A DNA stretch of 45,085 nucleotides from Bacteroidales bacterium (GTDB taxonomy: Bacteria > Bacteroidota > Bacteroidia > Bacteroidales > UBA932). Location of the stretch: NCBI GenBank assembly GCA_017556765.1, contig JAFYME010000002.1, positions 1 through 45,085 on the forward strand, in the 5' to 3' direction. Positions 7,571 through 19,323 of this stretch are shown here, one piece after another. Below the pieces are notes generated by a model. That model saw nothing but the letters and a program-made list of their open reading frames with translations. It did not search any database and was not told where the DNA came from. The number at the start of each line of letters is the position of its first letter. Position 1 is the stretch's first letter. A program made the translations under genes and the position numbers.

Positions 7571-8617
7571 ATGCGTAATGCATTGATATACATAATGATG
7601 CTTTTGTGCATGCTGCCTCTGTCCGCTCAGGAGACGGACACGCTTGCCGTGCATGAGGCGGATACGTCGGAGGCTCTTCCCAAAGGCAGGCTGATACCTG
7701 TGAAAGGAGCGTTTCTCCAGCAGCTTCAGGAGAGGGATTCGGTCCTTGTGGCCGACCAGCTTCTGTATGGCTTCGAGCTGAAGGATGTGCTTGAAGGTAC
7801 CATGCTGGCCCTTCCGGAGCTCCCCGAAAAGCAGGATTACAGGCTCATGTACCTTTCTCCATGGCAGGTCGATACCGTAAAGGTCACCAAGCAGGGAAAG
7901 GGACAGCCAAGGCTCATGGACATAAAGGGAAGCGTGGTCATTTCTTCATTCGAAGAGGGATTGTATGAACTTCCTCAGATCATGGTCGGAAGAATGACTT
8001 CGGACGGAGTGCTCGATACTCTCGTCTTTGACCCTATGCGTCTGGAAGTCAAGACAATGCCTGTGGATACGGCGACATTCGTACCCCATGATATCAAAGG
8101 ACAGATCCGCTATCCGGTGACCTTTGCGGAGGTGATGCCTTGGCTCGGACTCTTCTGGCTCTGCTCTATGCTGATCATATTGGTCGTATGTCTGATCATC
8201 ATGAACCGCCGCAGGAACGATCCGGCTTTTGCACATAAGGATCCTGCGCATATCGTGGCTTTGAGAAAGCTTGACAGCTATAGAGGTAACAAGCTGTGGG
8301 CTCCGGAGAAGCAGAAGACATTCTATTCAGGAGTGACCGATACATTGAGGGAATACATTTCGGAACGTTACGGCATAGGAGCCATGGAGATGACTACGGC
8401 TGAGATCTTTGACCAGATGAAGTCGGTCGATCTTCCGAAGGAGCTTTATGATGATGCAAAGGAACTTTTCGACAGGGCGGATTTCGTGAAGTTCGCCAAA
8501 TATGTGGCTTCTGACGAGGACAATGCGGCGGCTCTGCCTGTGGCTGTGCGTTTCGTTACGGAAACATATCAGGCTGAGGTTGAGGCTGACAGTACTAAAG
8601 ATGGAGGGAATGAGTGA
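7571..8617 (+). CDS. Bat-cluster membrane protein of unknown function
   Basis: A 348-residue protein with an N-terminal signal peptide (cleaved near LPLSAQ, residue 20), a periplasmic domain, one membrane helix at 191-211 ending in NRRRN, and a cytoplasmic C-terminal domain of about 135 residues (from KDPAHIVALRKLDSY to the end). This layout matches the uncharacterised protein usually found between the DUF58 gene and batA in Bacteroidota. The cytoplasmic half resembles the helical domain seen after the membrane helix in BatD (compare TLREYISERYGIGAMEMTTA with the corresponding part of BatD near residues 525-550). The stop TGA shares a base with the batA ATG, so translation is probably coupled. 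Function unknown. Confidence 0.8.
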   Translation: MRNALIYIMMLLCMLPLSAQETDTLAVHEADTSEALPKGRLIPVKGAFLQQLQERDSVLVADQLLYGFELKDVLEGTMLALPELPEKQDYRLMYLSPWQVDTVKVTKQGKGQPRLMDIKGSVVISSFEEGLYELPQIMVGRMTSDGVLDTLVFDPMRLEVKTMPVDTATFVPHDIKGQIRYPVTFAEVMPWLGLFWLCSMLIILVVCLIIMNRRRNDPAFAHKDPAHIVALRKLDSYRGNKLWAPEKQKTFYSGVTDTLREYISERYGIGAMEMTTAEIFDQMKSVDLPKELYDDAKELFDRADFVKFAKYVASDEDNAAALPVAVRFVTETYQAEVEADSTKDGGNE

Positions 8618-9603
8618 TGTTCTTTGAGTATCCTAAACTTTTGTGGCTCCTTGTGATACCGGCTCTGCTGGTGTTGCACTACATATATCTGGAGCTTTCC
8701 GAGAGACACCCGCATCTGAGGGTGTCTACTTCGGTTCCATGGACGGCCTCAGGCAGATCATTCATGGCCATGCTTCGTCATGTGCCTTTTATTCTCAGGA
8801 TCTTTGCCCTTTCCATGATCATTGTCGCCATTGCACGTCCGAGATCGTCGGAGGAAATGGAAAGAGTTGATACAGAGGGAATTGATATTATTCTTGCTAT
8901 GGACGTTTCTACGTCGATGCTTGCGCGTGACCTTACTCCGGACCGTATCAGCGCGTCAAAGGACATAGCCATAGAGTTCATTGCCCAGAGGCCTACGGAC
9001 CGTATGGGAATCGTGGTCTTTGCCGGCGAAAGCTTTACGCAGTGTCCTCTTACGACAGACCGCGCGACTTTGATAAACCTCATGAAGGATGTGCAGACAG
9101 ACCTTATCGAGGATGGTACAGCGATAGGAAACGGACTTGCGACGGCTGTTGCCCGCATGAAGGATTCCGACGCGAAGAGCCGTGTGGTGATCCTGCTGAC
9201 AGACGGTGTGAACAACAGGGGAGAGATTTCTCCTCAGATGGCTGCCGAGATCGCCAAGACATATGGTGTGAGAGTATATACCATCGGAGTAGGAAAGGAG
9301 GGAATGGCTCCGTATCCTGTGATGACTCCATGGGGTGTTGAGGTGCAGAATGTGAAGGTCGAGATCGATGAGGCTCTGCTTGCAGAGATTGCCGAGTCGA
9401 CGGGAGGACGTTACTTCAGGGCGACCGACAATACGAAGCTTGCGGAGATCTACAGCGAGATCAACAAGATGGAAAAGGCCCGCACGACTGTGGACAGTTT
9501 CCCTATATATAAGGAGCTTTTCGGAAAGTATGCGCTGCTTGCTTTGCTGGCCATACTTCTGGAGCTTGTGTTCAACTGGTTTATAATAAGGAGGTTGCCA
9601 TGA
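8617..9603 (+). CDS. batA: BatA, VWA-domain membrane protein
   Basis: A 328-residue protein of the Bacteroides aerotolerance cluster. Two membrane helices lie at about 8-27 and 55-73, then a VWA domain with a complete metal-site motif DVSTS (96-100) and ILLTDGVNNRG, and a last helix before FNWFIIRRLP. The VWA domain therefore sits in the periplasm between membrane anchors. ATG 8617 overlaps the preceding stop (TGATG); a GTG one codon earlier is less likely. Its end overlaps the batB start by 4 bp. Bat proteins have been linked to oxygen tolerance in Bacteroides fragilis, but their exact biochemical role is unknown. Confidence 0.92.
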   Translation: MFFEYPKLLWLLVIPALLVLHYIYLELSERHPHLRVSTSVPWTASGRSFMAMLRHVPFILRIFALSMIIVAIARPRSSEEMERVDTEGIDIILAMDVSTSMLARDLTPDRISASKDIAIEFIAQRPTDRMGIVVFAGESFTQCPLTTDRATLINLMKDVQTDLIEDGTAIGNGLATAVARMKDSDAKSRVVILLTDGVNNRGEISPQMAAEIAKTYGVRVYTIGVGKEGMAPYPVMTPWGVEVQNVKVEIDEALLAEIAESTGGRYFRATDNTKLAEIYSEINKMEKARTTVDSFPIYKELFGKYALLALLAILLELVFNWFIIRRLP

Positions 9604-10604
9604 TAAATTTTGCTCATGCACAGTATCTTCTGCTTCTTCTCCTGATTCCGTTCTTCTTTGTGATTCAGGCAGTTGTTCTGAAGCTCAGGAGACGCAGGCT
9701 CAGGAAGTTCGGAGATGAGGCTCTTGTAAGCAGCCTGATGCCTTCTTATTCAAAGGCCAAGACATGGGTGCGTCTGGTGCTCTTCTCGATTGCGTTCTTC
9801 TTCTTCGTGATAGGTCTTGCTAGACCGCAGATCGGCGCGAAGCTGAAGGAGCATGAGACAAAGGGAGCGGAGATCATGATCGTGCTCGATGTGTCCAATT
9901 CGATGCTTGCGGAGGATTATTCACCCAACAGGCTCGAGCGTGCGAAGCTCGCGATCTCGAGGATAGTGGACAAACTGCGTGAAGACCGAATCGGTCTGAT
10001 CGTGTTTGCCGGCAACTCGTTCGTGCAGCTTCCTATCACGACAGACTATGTTTCTGCCAAGATGTTCCTCAGTTCCATCTCGACAGAGTCCGTGCCTGTG
10101 CAGGGAACTGCGATAGGAGATGCGATAAATACAGCGGTGCGAAGCTTCAGCGCGCAGAGCGACAAGAGCCGTGCTGTCATTGTGATCACAGATGGTGAGA
10201 ACCATGAGGATGACCCTGTAGCGGCGGCGAAGCAGGCGGCGGAGCTTGGAGTCCGCGTATTCACTATCGGAGTCGGTTCGCCTGAGGGAAAGCCTATCCC
10301 GATGGATGGGGAACTGCTGAAGGATAAGGACGGGGAGATCGTTGTGACAAGGCTGGATGAGTCTGTTCTTCAGGAGGTTGCGGCGGCAGGAAACGGTGTT
10401 TATGTGAGGGCAGGAAACAGTGAGTTTGGTCTGAATCCGATCATCGACGACATAAGGAAGATGGAGGACGAGAGGTACAGTTCGATCGTATTCGAGGAGT
10501 ATGATGAGCAGTTCATGTACTTCCTGGGATTCGCGCTGGTGTTCTTTGTGGTGGAGATGCTGGTGGGGGACAGAAGGTCGAAGAAGCATTTATTTAAAAG
10601 ATAA
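9600..10604 (+). CDS. batB: BatB, VWA-domain membrane protein
   Basis: A 334-residue paralogue of BatA with the same plan: N-terminal helix (8-28), second helix (58-74), VWA domain with DVSNS (97-101) and VIVITDGENHED, and a C-terminal helix (FMYFLGFALVFFVVEMLV). ATG overlaps the batA stop as ATGA. BatA and BatB probably form a hetero-complex at the cytoplasmic membrane, as expected from their paired genes. A large palindromic element follows the stop codon before batC. Confidence 0.92.
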   Translation: MINFAHAQYLLLLLLIPFFFVIQAVVLKLRRRRLRKFGDEALVSSLMPSYSKAKTWVRLVLFSIAFFFFVIGLARPQIGAKLKEHETKGAEIMIVLDVSNSMLAEDYSPNRLERAKLAISRIVDKLREDRIGLIVFAGNSFVQLPITTDYVSAKMFLSSISTESVPVQGTAIGDAINTAVRSFSAQSDKSRAVIVITDGENHEDDPVAAAKQAAELGVRVFTIGVGSPEGKPIPMDGELLKDKDGEIVVTRLDESVLQEVAAAGNGVYVRAGNSEFGLNPIIDDIRKMEDERYSSIVFEEYDEQFMYFLGFALVFFVVEMLVGDRRSKKHLFKR

Positions 10605-10706
10605 TCGGTACCTGTGTGTTACATTGGCCCCCTCCCACTCTGCGAGTGGGCCCCTCCCCCTAGCCGGGGGTGGCAAAATGCCAATTCCACACAACAGGTA
10701 CACGAT
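10604..10706. repeat. C-rich palindromic element with terminal inverted repeats
   Basis: An element of about 100 bp between batB and batC. Its ends form an imperfect inverted repeat (GTACCTGTGTG...ATTGGC at 10608-10628 against GCCAATTCCACACAACAGGTAC at the right). Inside are a perfect hairpin CCCACTC-TGC-GAGTGGG (10634-10650) and CCCCC-TAGCC-GGGGG (10656-10670). It holds no reading frame. It looks like a small non-autonomous or REP-type repeat, and in mRNA it would fold strongly in the middle of the bat operon. Confidence 0.7.
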
Positions 10707-10743
10707 TAAAGGAGATTAAAAAATCTTTCGAGGTTAAAAAGTG

Positions 10744-11535
10744 ATGAAAAATGTATTATATGTTCTGATCTGCATCGCTTCTTTACTTGTCAGCGTAGAC
10801 GCGGCTGGCCAGGTGGATAAGAAGGATGTGAGAAGGGGAAACAGGGACTTCAGGAAGGAGAATTTCAGGGAGGCTGAAATCGATTACAGGAAGGCTCTGG
10901 TGAAGGATTCCATGTCTGTGGCGGCGAATTACAATCTTGCGAACACGTTGTATCGCGAGGGTGATTTCGCCCAGGCTCAGCAGGCTCTGGAGAGGGTGAA
11001 GGATGTGGCTCCGATGTCTGGGTCAGCTGCTGATTATTATTTCAATCTTGGAGATGCGGCCCTCCAGCAGAAGGATTATCAGAAGGCTGTGGAGGCTTTC
11101 GGTGAGTCTCTGATCAGAAGGCCGGAGGATCTGCAGGCGAAGGAGAATTTCATCTATGCGAAGAAGATGCTCCAGAACCAGCAGCAGAACCAGCAGAACC
11201 AGAACAACGATCAGAATCAGGACAACCAGGACCAGAATCAGGATCAGAACCAGGATAACCAGAACAATCAGGACCAGAACGACGATCAGAACAAGGATCA
11301 GAACGATGATCAGGACAAGAATGATGATCAGAACAAGGACGATCAGCAGAATCAGGATCAGAATGGCGGTCAGGACCAGAAGGAACAGCCTCAGGGTCAG
11401 CAGCCTAAGATAACTCCGCAGGCGGCTCAGCAGATGCTCCAGGCTATCCAGGCAAAGGAAAAGGAAACACAGGACAAGGTCAACAAGCAGAAGGCGGAGG
11501 CCCTCAAGTCAAGACAGAAGGAGAAGAATTGGTAA
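10744..11535 (+). CDS. batC: BatC, TPR protein with Asp/Gln/Asn-rich linker
   Basis: A secreted or periplasmic protein of 263 residues: signal peptide (about 1-22), tetratricopeptide repeats at about 30-130 (for example AVAANYNLANTLYREGDFAQA and DYYFNLGDAALQQKDYQKA), then about 80 residues made almost only of D, Q, N and K, and a charged C-terminal tail (KEKETQDKVNKQKAEALK). BatC-type proteins are protein-binding partners within the Bat complex. The start is taken as ATG 10744; a GTG directly before it is possible. The gene ends one base before the batDE ATG. Confidence 0.88.
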   Translation: MKNVLYVLICIASLLVSVDAAGQVDKKDVRRGNRDFRKENFREAEIDYRKALVKDSMSVAANYNLANTLYREGDFAQAQQALERVKDVAPMSGSAADYYFNLGDAALQQKDYQKAVEAFGESLIRRPEDLQAKENFIYAKKMLQNQQQNQQNQNNDQNQDNQDQNQDQNQDNQNNQDQNDDQNKDQNDDQDKNDDQNKDDQQNQDQNGGQDQKEQPQGQQPKITPQAAQQMLQAIQAKEKETQDKVNKQKAEALKSRQKEKNW

Positions 11536-11536
11536 T

Positions 11537-14155
11537 ATGAAAAGATTATTTACATCAGTGCTGCTGGCGTTCATTGCAGTAATGTCGTTCGCCCAGACAA
11601 GCATAAAGGTACAGACACATAATGTCGTGGCTGCGGATGAACAGTTCAATGTGACATTCATTATAGAGGGAGAGGAAAAGTCTTCTGATTTTGCATGGGA
11701 GCCGGGCGAGGACTTCCAGCTTCTGTGGGGCCCTCAGCAGGGACGCTCTACCAGTGTGCAGATGATAAACGGCAAGACGACCAAGTCTGTGCAGACTACA
11801 TATTCGTATGTGCTTCGTCCTGTGAAGACAGGTAAGTTCACATTGGCCCGCGCGAGCGCAAAAGTGAAGGGACAGGATATCTACTCTCAGCCGACGACAA
11901 TCGAAGTCGTGGCTTCGGGATCATCATCTTCGTCTTCTTCTTCGGGAAGCCAGTCTTCTTCCCAGGGTTCGAGCCAGTCCGCACGCCAGTCCCAGTCTGG
12001 TGTGGTTCAGGATGACGATATCTTCCTCGTGCTGAACCTCAGCCGCTCGGATGTGGTTGTGGGAGAGCCGATTACGGCTACGATAAAACTTTATCAGAGA
12101 GTCAATATCGCGGGCTTCGAAAGCGCCAGCTTTCCTACATTCAACGGCTTCTGGAGCCAGGAGCTCGAGGCACCTACAAACATCGAGTTCTCGCGTGAGA
12201 CATACGACGGTCAGATCTACAACTCGGCTCTTCTGAGGAAGTTCGTCCTCATCCCGCAGCAGCAGGGTGCGGTCAAGATCGATCCGGCTGAGCTCATCTG
12301 CCTTGTAAATGTCCGTGTTTCGTCAGCAGGAACCAGTATATTCGACGGATTCTTCGACGACTACAGGACTGTCAGGAAGAAGGTCGCTTCGAAACCTGTC
12401 ACAGTCAACGTGAAGCCGCTTCCTGCAGGAGCTCCGGCTTCATTCGGCGGTGGAGTAGGAGAGTTCGCGATTTCCGCAAAACTCAGCAAGGATACTCTCA
12501 AGACTCATGAGGCGGCGTCGCTTCTTGTGACCGTTTCAGGACGCGGAAACGTATCGCTTCTTGAGACTCCGAAGGTGAACTTCCCGCCAGATATGGAGGT
12601 TTACGATACAAAGATTTCAGACAGGATCGACAAGGGAGGTCTTGCAGGCAGCAAGGTATATGAATTCCCGTTCATCCCGAGAAGCCATGGAGACTTCGTG
12701 ATCGAGCCTGTAAAGTATTCATATTATGATGTTTCCAAGAAGATGTATGTCACATTGGAGACACCTGCGATTCCGGTTACGGTAGAGCGTGGAAACGAGT
12801 CTGATGCGGGCGGCGTGGTGATCAGCGGTTCGCAGCCGAAGGATGTAAGGAACCTTGCAAGCGATATCCGATTCATCAATACAAAGGCTCCGGGCCTCTC
12901 TGCAAAGGGAAAGTTCCTTGTCGGTTCGGGAGCATTCTGGATCATTCTCGTTCTTATTGCTGCAGCTGCCGCTGCCTGCTGGTTCTCGCTCAGGAAACTT
13001 GCTGCAAGACGTGCGGACGTAGTCGGAACAAAGAACCGCAAGGCTACGAAGATGGCCCTCAAGAGACTCCAGCTCGCAAATACATTCCTCAAGCAGAACC
13101 TTTATACTGCATTCTATGAGGAACTCCACAAGGCTCTTCTCGGCTTCATTTCAGACAAACTGAACATCCCGGTGGCAGAGCTTTCGCGTGACAGGATTGC
13201 CGAAAGTCTCAAGGAGGGAAATGTTGATGAAAGCTCTGTCGACACATTTATAAGCATACTTGATGCATGTGAATTCGCGAGATACGCTCCAGATGCGGGA
13301 CATGAGGCCATGGAGGCTCATTACAAGTCGGCCCTTGATGTGATTTCTTCAATCGATTCCAATATGAAGGCAAAGAAAACCGCCCCTAAGGGCGCTGTGA
13401 TGGCTGTGCTGATGCTTCTGGCTGTATCGTTCAGCGCGTCTGCTCAGGAGAAGGATTATGTCGATTCATTGTGGGATGCGGCAAATCTGGCGTATGTGGA
13501 AGGACGTTGGGCTGATGCGATCTCAGATTACCAGATGATCTCGTCCATGGGCCTCGAGTCCGCTTCGCTTTACTGCAACACAGGCGATGCATTCTTCAAG
13601 GACGGAAATGTGCCGATGGCCATACTTTATTATGAGCGTGCCTTGAAGCTTGATCCGTCATATGATGACGCGAGATACAACCTCGACCTCCTCAACAGCA
13701 CGATCCAGGACAGAATCGATCCGGTGCCGGAGTTCGTGCTCAAGGCATGGGCCCGTGAGATATGCTACATCATGGATTCGAATGCATGGACAGTATGCTT
13801 CTTCGTCCTCTTTGCGCTGACTCTCGCCATGGCGCTGCTCTTCCTGCTTGCCCCTACAGTGGGAGGAAGACGTACAGGTTTCTTTACAGGCATAGTCCTG
13901 TTTCTTCTTGCTGTTTTTTCTCTCTGCTTCTCAGTATGGCAGAAGAATGACTACATGAAGGCGGAAGGCGCGATCGTGATGCGTCCGGTTACTTCGGTGA
14001 AGAGTTCGCCGTCGGCTGAGGCGTCGAAGGATCTTTTCATACTCCATGAAGGTACAAAGGTGAAGATCATCGATCAGGTAGGCTCATGGAACAATATCGA
14101 GCTTGCAGACGGACGACAGGGATGGATTCCGTCAGGTGACATTGAAACAATATAA
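11537..14155 (+). CDS. Fused BatD-BatE protein
   Basis: One 872-residue frame contains two Bat proteins. Residues 1-20 are a signal peptide. Residues 21-460 are the BatD periplasmic domains, with a Ser-rich linker at 127-153. Then come a membrane helix at 465-484 and a cytoplasmic helical domain to about 605. At 610 a second leader-like segment begins (MKAKKTAPKGAV, hydrophobic core 618-632, then SASAQ), followed by TPR repeats (647-720), two membrane helices (749-772, 781-801) and an SH3-like domain (806-872), which together are BatE. BatD and BatE are normally separate genes in B. fragilis. An in-frame ATG at 13364 would start BatE alone, so separate translation is possible. Without it, the inner leader would serve as a membrane helix. 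Confidence 0.88.
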   Translation: MKRLFTSVLLAFIAVMSFAQTSIKVQTHNVVAADEQFNVTFIIEGEEKSSDFAWEPGEDFQLLWGPQQGRSTSVQMINGKTTKSVQTTYSYVLRPVKTGKFTLARASAKVKGQDIYSQPTTIEVVASGSSSSSSSSGSQSSSQGSSQSARQSQSGVVQDDDIFLVLNLSRSDVVVGEPITATIKLYQRVNIAGFESASFPTFNGFWSQELEAPTNIEFSRETYDGQIYNSALLRKFVLIPQQQGAVKIDPAELICLVNVRVSSAGTSIFDGFFDDYRTVRKKVASKPVTVNVKPLPAGAPASFGGGVGEFAISAKLSKDTLKTHEAASLLVTVSGRGNVSLLETPKVNFPPDMEVYDTKISDRIDKGGLAGSKVYEFPFIPRSHGDFVIEPVKYSYYDVSKKMYVTLETPAIPVTVERGNESDAGGVVISGSQPKDVRNLASDIRFINTKAPGLSAKGKFLVGSGAFWIILVLIAAAAAACWFSLRKLAARRADVVGTKNRKATKMALKRLQLANTFLKQNLYTAFYEELHKALLGFISDKLNIPVAELSRDRIAESLKEGNVDESSVDTFISILDACEFARYAPDAGHEAMEAHYKSALDVISSIDSNMKAKKTAPKGAVMAVLMLLAVSFSASAQEKDYVDSLWDAANLAYVEGRWADAISDYQMISSMGLESASLYCNTGDAFFKDGNVPMAILYYERALKLDPSYDDARYNLDLLNSTIQDRIDPVPEFVLKAWAREICYIMDSNAWTVCFFVLFALTLAMALLFLLAPTVGGRRTGFFTGIVLFLLAVFSLCFSVWQKNDYMKAEGAIVMRPVTSVKSSPSAEASKDLFILHEGTKVKIIDQVGSWNNIELADGRQGWIPSGDIETI

Positions 14156-17305
<3,150 letters not shown>

Positions 17306-17327
17306 GTCTGAGGCTTGAAGAAAGCAT

Positions 17328-17363
17328 AATGAAGGCGGCACCCGAACGGATGCCGCCTTCATT
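17328..17363. terminator. Bidirectional terminator between GH2 gene and glyA
   Basis: Perfect 13-bp stem AATGAAGGCGGCA / TGCCGCCTTCATT with a 10-nt loop. It lies between two convergent genes, 22 bp past one stop and 20 bp past the other. Only short T runs follow, so it may also act by blocking read-through from both sides. Confidence 0.85.
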
Positions 17364-17383
17364 GTAATCGTATGTGGATCTGA

Positions 17384-18712
17384 TTAGTATCTGTTCAGAG
17401 GCATGCCGTTTGTCTTCATGCGTACCTGCTTCTTTACCTTGTCGAGAACTTCCTCGTATGCTTCGCGGCCTTCCTCAGTCTTGCCTGCGATCAGGTCGAG
17501 GTTTGCAGCTGCATTTGCGAGAACCTGGTCGATGAGGTTCACGATGAACTCCATGTCCTTCTCAACGAAACCACGTGATGTGATAGCCGGAGTACCTACG
17601 CGGATACCAGAAGTCTGGAACGGTGTGCGTGAGTCGAACGGAACCATGTTCTTGTTCACTGTGATGTCTGCCTTTCCGAGCTCCTTCTCAGCTACCTTAC
17701 CTGTAAGTTCTGGGAACTTGGTGCGGAGGTCGATGAGCATGAGGTGGTTGTCAGTGCCGCCTGATACAATCTTGTAACCTCTTGATACAAAGGCCTCTGC
17801 CATTGCCTGAGCATTTGAAACGACCTGCTTCTGGTACTCCTTGAACTCTGGCTGGAGAGCTTCGTAGAACGAAACAGCCTTGGCAGCGATGCAGTGCTCG
17901 AGCGGACCGCCCTGAACGCCTGGGAACACGCTTGAGTTGAGAATCTGAGACATCTTCTTTACGACGCCCTTAGGAGTTGTGAGACCCCATGGGTTGTCGA
18001 AGTCCTTTCCGAGGAGGATGATACCTCCGCGTGGTCCGCGAAGAGTCTTGTGAGTTGTCGATGTCACGATATGAGCATACTTCACAGGGTTGCTGAGGAG
18101 ACCTGCAGCGATGAGACCTGCTGTATGCGCCATGTCGATCCAGAGGATAGCGCCTACCTTGTCTGCGATCTCACGCATACGTGCGTAATCCCACTCTCTT
18201 GAATATGCTGACGCGCCACCGATGATGAGCTTCGGCTTGAACTCGAGGGCTCTCTGCTCCATCTGCTCGTAGTCGATCATTCCTGTTGTCTCGCTGAGAC
18301 CGTATGCTACAGCGTTATAGAGGATACCTGACATGTTTACAGGTGATCCGTGGGTAAGGTGACCGCCGTGAGCGAGGTCAAGACCCATGAAAGTCTCTCC
18401 TGGCTTGAGACATGCCATCATCACTGCCATGTTTGCCTGAGCGCCTGAATGCGGCTGTACATTTGCGTACTCTGCTTCATAAAGCTGGCAGAGACGGTCG
18501 ATAGCGAGCTGCTCGATCTGGTCTACAACCTCGCATCCGCCATAGTATCTTGCTCCCGGATAACCCTCTGCATACTTGTTTGTGCAGATAGAGCCGAGTG
18601 CTGTCAGCACCTGCTGGCTTACATAGTTTTCCGACGCGATGAGTTCGATACCTGAGGTCTGTCTTTCCTCTTCCTTCTTGATGAGATTGAAAATCTGGAG
18701 ATCCTGTTTCAT
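17384..18712 (-). CDS. glyA: Serine hydroxymethyltransferase
   Basis: PLP enzyme that interconverts serine and glycine and charges tetrahydrofolate with a one-carbon unit. The 442 residues are of normal size. The PLP lysine is K222 in [13 protein letters not shown]. Other family motifs are [11 protein letters not shown] (22-32), [11 protein letters not shown] (49-59) and [10 protein letters not shown] (85-94). The start is ATG at 18712, with TATTTTTG 23 bp upstream as a -7 box. It is convergent with the GH2 gene and divergent from the SpoU methyltransferase gene. Confidence 0.97.
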   Translation of the reverse strand: MKQDLQIFNLIKKEEERQTSGIELIASENYVSQQVLTALGSICTNKYAEGYPGARYYGGCEVVDQIEQLAIDRLCQLYEAEYANVQPHSGAQANMAVMMACLKPGETFMGLDLAHGGHLTHGSPVNMSGILYNAVAYGLSETTGMIDYEQMEQRALEFKPKLIIGGASAYSREWDYARMREIADKVGAILWIDMAHTAGLIAAGLLSNPVKYAHIVTSTTHKTLRGPRGGIILLGKDFDNPWGLTTPKGVVKKMSQILNSSVFPGVQGGPLEHCIAAKAVSFYEALQPEFKEYQKQVVSNAQAMAEAFVSRGYKIVSGGTDNHLMLIDLRTKFPELTGKVAEKELGKADITVNKNMVPFDSRTPFQTSGIRVGTPAITSRGFVEKDMEFIVNLIDQVLANAAANLDLIAGKTEEGREAYEEVLDKVKKQVRMKTNGMPLNRY

Positions 18713-18734
18713 AAAACTTGTTTTAAAGCGACTG

Positions 18735-18769
18735 CAAAAATACTCATTTTTTTATTTTTATTACCTTTG
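18735..18769. promoter_or_regulatory. Divergent -7 boxes for glyA and the SpoU methyltransferase
   Basis: Minus strand TATTTTTG (18742-18735) faces glyA. Plus strand TACCTTTG (18762-18769) faces the methyltransferase gene. The plus box overlaps the in-frame GTG at 18769, which argues for the later ATG at 18793 as the true start. The A/T-rich stretch between them shows no exact -33 TTTG. Confidence 0.5.
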
Positions 18770-18792
18770 TGTTGATAACTTTTTGGATTTAT

Positions 18793-19323
18793 ATGCAGAA
18801 CAGGAAACTTTTGAACATAGAACTGGGCCGAGTGAGCGCCAGCGAATACAAGGAACTGCCGGAATCGGGCATTGTAGTGGTGCTTGACAACATACGCAGC
18901 GCTCATAATGTGGGCTCTGCTTTCCGTACGTCGGATTCATTCAAGATAGACAAGGTATGGCTTTGCGGAATATGCGCGGTTCCTCCTTCTGCTGAGATCC
19001 ATAAGTCGGCCCTCGGAGCGGAAGACAGTGTCGCATGGGAGCATGTGGACGATACAATGGACGCGATCCGTCGCCTCAAGGACGATGGATACACAATCGT
19101 ATGTGCCGAGCAGACAGTGGGTTCCGTGATGCTTGATGCGTTCAAGCCGGAACCGGGAAGAAAGTATGCCGTGGTCTTCGGCAATGAAGTAGCCGGCGTG
19201 CGTCAGGATGTCGTGGACGCAGCTGACATGTGCCTTGAGATCCCGCAGTTCGGTACAAAGCACTCCCTGAATGTGTCAGTCAGCGTAGGTGTCATCCTCT
19301 GGCATTTCCGCCTGCATTTATAG
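18793..19323 (+). CDS. SpoU/TrmH-family RNA 2'-O-methyltransferase
   Basis: Methylates a ribose 2'-OH in tRNA or rRNA using S-adenosylmethionine. The 176-residue protein is a minimal SPOUT knot enzyme without an extra N-terminal substrate-binding domain. The three motifs are present: LDNIRSAHNVGSAFRTSD (motif 1, about 31-48), VVFGNEVAGV (motif 2, about 129-138) and IPQFGTKHSLNVSVSVGV (motif 3, about 152-169). The start is set at ATG 18793 because an upstream GTG lies inside the promoter. The last 6 bp overlap the end of the convergent DUF819 gene. The target nucleotide cannot be inferred. Confidence 0.9.
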   Translation: MQNRKLLNIELGRVSASEYKELPESGIVVVLDNIRSAHNVGSAFRTSDSFKIDKVWLCGICAVPPSAEIHKSALGAEDSVAWEHVDDTMDAIRRLKDDGYTIVCAEQTVGSVMLDAFKPEPGRKYAVVFGNEVAGVRQDVVDAADMCLEIPQFGTKHSLNVSVSVGVILWHFRLHL

